A stretch of DNA of 8,151 nt from Clostridiales bacterium (GTDB lineage: Bacteria > Bacillota > Clostridia > Oscillospirales > Ruminococcaceae). A program made the position numbers and the translations under genes. Location: contig JAAYSW010000051.1 of assembly GCA_012523875.1 (NCBI GenBank), positions 1 to 8,151 on the forward strand. The letters are read 5' to 3'. Below, piece after piece: positions 5,183 through 8,151 of the stretch; position 1 is the stretch's first letter, and every line of letters begins with the position of its first letter. A model generated the notes under the pieces. That model saw only the letters and a list, made by a program, of their open reading frames with translations. It made no database searches and had not been told where the DNA came from.

Positions 5183-6367
5183 ATGAACAGAATACTACTT
5201 ACATCAGAATCAGTAACAGAGGGACACCCAGATAAAATCTGTGACCAAATATCAGATGCTGTTTTGGATGCCTTACTTGAAAATGATCCATACTCAAGAG
5301 TAGCCTGTGAAACGGTTTGTACAACGGGCATGATAATGTGTATGGGTGAGATTAGTACAAAAGCGTATGTGGATATTCCAAGGGTTGCAAGAGAAGTGAT
5401 TGTTGATATTGGGTATGATAGAGCTAAATATGGCTTTGATGGACATACTTGTGCAATTATTACAACAATTGATGAACAGTCATCTGATATAGCTATGGGG
5501 GTAAACGAGGCTTTAGAGTCAAGGATTGGAAGCGATTCTGATTCCGATTCAACTGGTGCAGGAGACCAAGGAATTATGTTTGGTTATGCTTGTAATGAAA
5601 CGAAAGAGCTTATGCCGATGCCTATTTCACTTGCACATAAGCTTGCATTAAGGCTAACGGCTGTAAGAAAAGATGCGACATTGCGATATTTAAGACCTGA
5701 TGGAAAAACTCAGGTTACTGTTGAATATATAGATGGTAAACCTGCAAGGGTGGATACAGTTGTTGTATCATCACAACATTCAGCTACGGTTTCGCTTGAG
5801 CAAATAAGGGAAGATATTATTGAATATGTAATTAAGAAAACAATTCCTTCTGAACTACTTGATGAGAATACGAAATATTATATAAATCCGACGGGACGTT
5901 TTGTTATTGGCGGGCCACAGGGTGATAGTGGTTTGACGGGTAGAAAAATCATTGTCGATACCTATGGCGGAGCTGCTAGGCATGGTGGTGGTGCGTTTTC
6001 GGGTAAGGATCCAACGAAGGTTGACCGTTCAGCTACTTATGCTGCAAGGCATATTGCGAAAAACATTGTTGCTGCGGGAATTGCTGATAAATGTGAGGTA
6101 CAGCTTGCATATGCGATAGGTGTTGCACAACCTGTATCGATTTTAGTTGATACCTTTGGCACTGGAAAATATGAAGATAATTTAATTTCAAAGGCTGTTG
6201 GGAATGTGTTTGATTTGCGTCCTGCTAGTATAATTAAAAATTTAAATTTAAGGAAACCGCAATATAGACAACTTGCTGCTTATGGGCATGTAGGCAGGGA
6301 GGATTTAAATGTAGCGTGGGAAAAGACGGATAAGGTTGATGAATTGTTGAAGGAGTTAAGCAAATAA
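5183..6367 (+). CDS. metK: S-adenosylmethionine synthetase (methionine adenosyltransferase)
   Basis: A 394-residue cytoplasmic enzyme that makes S-adenosylmethionine from methionine and ATP, releasing phosphate and pyrophosphate; the family works as a tetramer of dimers and needs magnesium and potassium. Signature regions present: TSESVTEGHPDKICDQISD near the N-terminus (catalytic His15, Asp17), the hexapeptide GAGDQG (125-130), and the glycine-rich GGGAFSGKDPTKVDRS (268-283) that binds the phosphates. Length is normal for bacteria. The loop before GAGDQG contains an alternating SDSDSDS tract (117-123), a local oddity in a variable part of the protein. ATG 5183 follows GGAGG (5171-5175) at 7 nt. 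The gene is preceded by a SAM-I riboswitch and followed by a hairpin, and so appears to be a single-gene unit controlled by SAM. Confidence 0.98.
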   Translation: MNRILLTSESVTEGHPDKICDQISDAVLDALLENDPYSRVACETVCTTGMIMCMGEISTKAYVDIPRVAREVIVDIGYDRAKYGFDGHTCAIITTIDEQSSDIAMGVNEALESRIGSDSDSDSTGAGDQGIMFGYACNETKELMPMPISLAHKLALRLTAVRKDATLRYLRPDGKTQVTVEYIDGKPARVDTVVVSSQHSATVSLEQIREDIIEYVIKKTIPSELLDENTKYYINPTGRFVIGGPQGDSGLTGRKIIVDTYGGAARHGGGAFSGKDPTKVDRSATYAARHIAKNIVAAGIADKCEVQLAYAIGVAQPVSILVDTFGTGKYEDNLISKAVGNVFDLRPASIIKNLNLRKPQYRQLAAYGHVGREDLNVAWEKTDKVDELLKELSK

Positions 6368-6374
6368 TTTTTAT

Positions 6375-6400
6375 TGAGCGGCTTGATGCCGCTTAAATTT
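6375..6400 (+). terminator. Hairpin after metK, probable weak terminator
   Basis: TGAGCGGC (6375-6382) pairs with GCCGCTTA (6388-6395) around TTGAT, 8 bp with one G-U. The tail AATTTTAAA is a poor U-tract, so some read-through toward the downstream gene is possible. Confidence 0.6.
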
Positions 6401-6433
6401 TAAATACAGGTTGATTTAATAAAAGTTTTTGGT

Positions 6434-6455
6434 TAAGCTTTTTTCAAAAAGCTTA
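6434..6455 (+). repeat. Perfect inverted repeat (hairpin)
   Basis: TAAGCTTTTT (6434-6443) and AAAAAGCTTA (6446-6455) form a 10-bp palindrome separated by only two bases. It stands at the left edge of the structured repeat patch. It has no T-run after it, so it is not an obvious terminator. Confidence 0.7.
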
Positions 6456-6462
6456 GCGGAGT

Positions 6463-6526
6463 ATGAGGTGGCAACCTCATGCCGTAAGGCTTAGCATTTA
6501 AGGCAGTAACCTCATGCCGTAAGGCT
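6463..6526 (+). repeat. Two identical 19-bp direct repeats within hairpin-forming DNA
   Basis: AACCTCATGCCGTAAGGCT occurs at 6473-6491 and again at 6508-6526, a 35-bp period. The first copy is part of a hairpin ATGAGGT (6463-6469) / ACCTCAT (6474-6480) with loop GGCA. Each copy contains GCC-GTAA-GGC, a mini-hairpin with a GNRA-type tetraloop. The patch sits between metK and the next gene. It may be a genome-dispersed intergenic repeat or part of an untranslated RNA; two copies here cannot decide. Confidence 0.75.
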
Positions 6527-6588
6527 ACATACATTAGGAATAATCCACCGTCGAGATGAATACAATTTAGTTGAACAATAAAATTGGC

Positions 6589-6594
6589 GGAGGT
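6589..6594 (+). promoter_or_regulatory. Ribosome-binding site that decides the start of the glycosyl hydrolase
   Basis: GGAGGT lies 6 nt before ATG 6601. The earlier in-frame TTG at 6571 has no such site, and it would place the ribosome site inside the coding region and extend the signal peptide with polar residues. Confidence 0.85.
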
Positions 6595-6600
6595 AAAGCG

Positions 6601-7881
6601 ATGAGGAGAACAATTGTAAGCTTAATACTACTAATATCGACTATCTTTTGGACAGGCTGTTCGGAGATAAGCCACAGTAGTTTGGATGTTGTGGAGGAGT
6701 TGGAATCCGAGGTGAAACTGCATGGTAATTCGCTTATACCTAATGAATTTTTGCAGGAAGATACATATAAGCCTTTAAACTATTCTACTCAACAGGCGAT
6801 GTGGTTTACATATATGGATTATGAAAATATTTTACTTGATAAGACCGAGGATGAATTTACAAAGAATATTATAGAAAGGTTTGTTAAGGCGAAATCGCTT
6901 GGGATTAACACTATTTACATTCAGGTTAGGGCATTTTGCGATGCGTATTATAATTCGGAATTATTTCCGAGAGGTGAATATTTCTCACCAACAAGTGATT
7001 TTGACCCTCTTACCATAATGATAAATTCTGCACATTCACTTAATTTATCAATTCATGCTTGGGTGAATCCGATGAGAGCAAAAACGGATATTGAAATGCA
7101 GGCTATGCCGAATGGATTTTTGCCTAAACAATGGTATGATGATGAAATTAGAAAAGGAACATATATTGTTCAGGTTGAAGATAGATGGTTCCTAAACCCA
7201 GCCTATAGTGAAGTTAAGACATTTATAACAGATGGAATTAAAGAAATTGTATTGAATTATGAGGTTGATGGCATACATATTGATGATTATTTCTATCCGA
7301 CAACTGATTCAAGTTTTGATATGGCTTCATTTACTGAAAGTGAAATAAGTGATTTGGCAGCTTGGAGGATGGGGAATATTAACATTATGGTTGGGGGGAT
7401 TTATTCTACAATTAAATCCATTAATAAAAATATTTTATTTGGAATTAGTCCACAGGGCAGCATAGAAAAAAATTATAGTTCACAGTACGCTGATGTAGCA
7501 AAATGGTGCAAGGAGGAAGGCTATTGCGATTATATCGTACCACAGATATATTTTGGTTTTAATAATGAAACTTGCCCATTTGAACAAATTGTTTATGAAT
7601 GGCAACAACTAACTTCCGGAAGTAAGGTTAAGCTTATCATCGGCGTTTGCACATATAAAATAGGTAGAGAGGACCCTTGGGCTGGGGTGGGCAAGGACGA
7701 GTGGATAGCTGATTTAAATGTAGCCTCACGGGAAATTGAGTATATTATGAATAACCAAACACTTAACGGTATGGCGATATTTAGTTATAGTTCAACCTTT
7801 GAGCCGAGTGGTGATGAGGTAATTATTAATGCAGTTGCTGATGAATGTGATAATATTAGGGGAATACTTGTTAGGGATTAA
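6601..7881 (+). CDS. Family-10-like glycosyl hydrolase (GHL10/YngK type), probable lipoprotein
   Basis: A 426-residue exported protein. MRRTIVSLILLISTIFWTGC is a lipoprotein-type signal with Cys20 as likely lipid anchor; Trp at -3 is unusual, so cleavage by signal peptidase II is not certain. After a linker the body (about 64-415) matches the GHL10 (DUF187, YngK-like) TIM-barrel family. Visible features are AMWFTYMDYENILL (66-79) at the first strand, GINTIYIQVRAFCDAYY (101-117), HAWVNPMRA (152-160), VDGIHIDDYFYP (222-233) with Asp228/Asp229 as candidate catalytic acids, GISPQGS (281-287) and CDYIVPQIYFGF (309-320). Relatives include E. coli DigH (YddW), reported to cut peptidoglycan strands lacking stem peptides; a cell-wall glycan substrate is my inference, and other polysaccharides are possible. 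ATG 6601 is preferred because GGAGGT lies 6 nt before it. No clear promoter is seen; TACAAT (6561-6566) lacks a -35 partner. Confidence 0.9.
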   Translation: MRRTIVSLILLISTIFWTGCSEISHSSLDVVEELESEVKLHGNSLIPNEFLQEDTYKPLNYSTQQAMWFTYMDYENILLDKTEDEFTKNIIERFVKAKSLGINTIYIQVRAFCDAYYNSELFPRGEYFSPTSDFDPLTIMINSAHSLNLSIHAWVNPMRAKTDIEMQAMPNGFLPKQWYDDEIRKGTYIVQVEDRWFLNPAYSEVKTFITDGIKEIVLNYEVDGIHIDDYFYPTTDSSFDMASFTESEISDLAAWRMGNINIMVGGIYSTIKSINKNILFGISPQGSIEKNYSSQYADVAKWCKEEGYCDYIVPQIYFGFNNETCPFEQIVYEWQQLTSGSKVKLIIGVCTYKIGREDPWAGVGKDEWIADLNVASREIEYIMNNQTLNGMAIFSYSSTFEPSGDEVIINAVADECDNIRGILVRD

Positions 7882-7896
7882 GTTTTGTGTTATAAT
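7868..7896 (+). promoter_or_regulatory. Promoter of the NfnA-type gene
   Basis: TTGTTA (7868-7873) and TATAAT (7891-7896) are 17 bp apart, with TGT directly before the -10 (extended -10). The -35 lies inside the last codons of the glycosyl hydrolase gene. Transcription should start near 7903, about 54 nt before the TTG start. Confidence 0.75.
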
Positions 7897-7942
7897 ATTT
7901 TAATGTAAATGCTTGAAGTAATTCCATAGACTAGAGATGTGG

Positions 7943-7949
7943 AAAGGAG
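7943..7949 (+). promoter_or_regulatory. Ribosome-binding site that decides the TTG start
   Basis: AAAGGAG lies 7 nt before TTG 7957-7959. The first in-frame ATG (8005) has no ribosome site and would cut off conserved N-terminal residues. Confidence 0.8.
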
Positions 7950-7956
7950 TACTAAT

Positions 7957-8151
7957 TTGTTTAAGATTATAAAAAAAAGGGATTTAAATAAGTCAGTGGT
8001 ATTAATGGAAATTGATGCTCCATTGATTGCAAAAAAAGCACTCGCTGGACAATTTATAATTTACAGAGTTGATGAAAAGGGTGAACGTGTTCCACTCACT
8101 ATCGCAGATTATGATAGAGAAAAAGGAACTATTACTATAGTTTTTCAAGCT
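7957..8151 (+). CDS. NfnA/SudB/PyrK-type FAD/NAD(P)-binding oxidoreductase subunit (partial, N-terminus)
   Basis: The first 65 codons of a gene that runs off the right edge; the full family length is about 280 residues. The protein begins MFKIIKKRDLNKSVVLMEIDAP and contains AGQFIIYRVDEKGERVPLTI (30-49). This is the N-terminal beta-barrel of ferredoxin-NADP reductase-like flavoproteins annotated as sulfide/dihydroorotate dehydrogenase-like; Arg44, Pro46 and Thr48 sit in the FAD-contact motif. Then comes ADYDREKGTITIVFQ (50-64), characteristic of the small subunit of NADH-dependent reduced ferredoxin:NADP oxidoreductase (NfnA) and close relatives. NfnAB performs flavin-based electron bifurcation between ferredoxin, NADH and NADPH in anaerobes; the partner NfnB/GltA-like subunit would be expected just downstream, beyond the window. 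The start is TTG, supported by AAAGGAG at 7 nt. PyrK- or SudB-like roles cannot be excluded from this fragment. Confidence 0.88.
   Translation, partial: MFKIIKKRDLNKSVVLMEIDAPLIAKKALAGQFIIYRVDEKGERVPLTIADYDREKGTITIVFQA

Noticed and set aside
6473..6526. Possible short CRISPR-like array
   Set aside because: Only two 19-bp units with a 16-bp gap, internal hairpins and no cas genes; it fits an intergenic repeat better.
6571..6600. Upstream TTG start giving a 436-residue glycosyl hydrolase
   Set aside because: It has no ribosome site, overlaps the strong GGAGGT used by ATG 6601, and would add polar residues before the signal peptide.

Overview
This window looks like chromosome from an anaerobic, low-GC Gram-positive bacterium, most likely a member of the Clostridia (Lachnospiraceae- or Ruminococcus-like). 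The signs are AT-rich intergenic DNA, strong Shine-Dalgarno sites with GTG/TTG as well as ATG starts, a SAM-I (S-box) riboswitch upstream of metK, a rubrerythrin, an NfnA/SudB-type flavoprotein, YdiF-like ABC-F architecture and a dockerin-like protein end. Assignment below class level is inference.

Layout. 1-207: 3' end of a secreted or cell-surface protein with a Thr/Glu-rich linker and one dockerin-like calcium loop, followed by a hairpin terminator. 291-2329: an ABC-F ATPase gene with a near-consensus promoter, ending at a hairpin shared with the converging gene. 2330-3018 (minus): a small lipoprotein gene of unknown function with its own promoter. 3117-3247: a gene-free stretch holding a strong minus-strand promoter and a compact set of hairpins, best read as a small RNA, possibly a decayed type I antitoxin locus. 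3288-4046 (minus): a MacB/LolD-type ABC ATPase with no permease beside it; its true start is a GTG. 4082-4865: rubrerythrin, divergent from the ATPase, with promoter and terminator. 4938-6395: metK under a SAM-I riboswitch, followed by a hairpin. 6431-6530: a structured repeat patch with two identical 19-bp units. 6601-7881: a family-10-like (GHL10/YngK) glycosyl hydrolase, probably a lipoprotein. 7868 to the end: promoter and first 65 codons of an NfnA/SudB/PyrK-type FAD/NAD-binding subunit starting at TTG.

How the genes relate. Most genes seem to be separate transcription units with their own promoters and terminators; no multi-gene operon is evident. The themes are ordinary anaerobe housekeeping: peroxide removal (rubrerythrin), ribosome-associated ABC-F ATPase, SAM synthesis with SAM feedback, envelope functions (two lipoproteins, an ABC ATPase, the dockerin-like protein) and electron transfer (NfnA type). 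I see no defence system, CRISPR array, prophage or insertion sequence, and no clear new multi-gene system. The least explained parts are the small-RNA-like locus near 3117-3247 and the structured repeat near 6431-6530.
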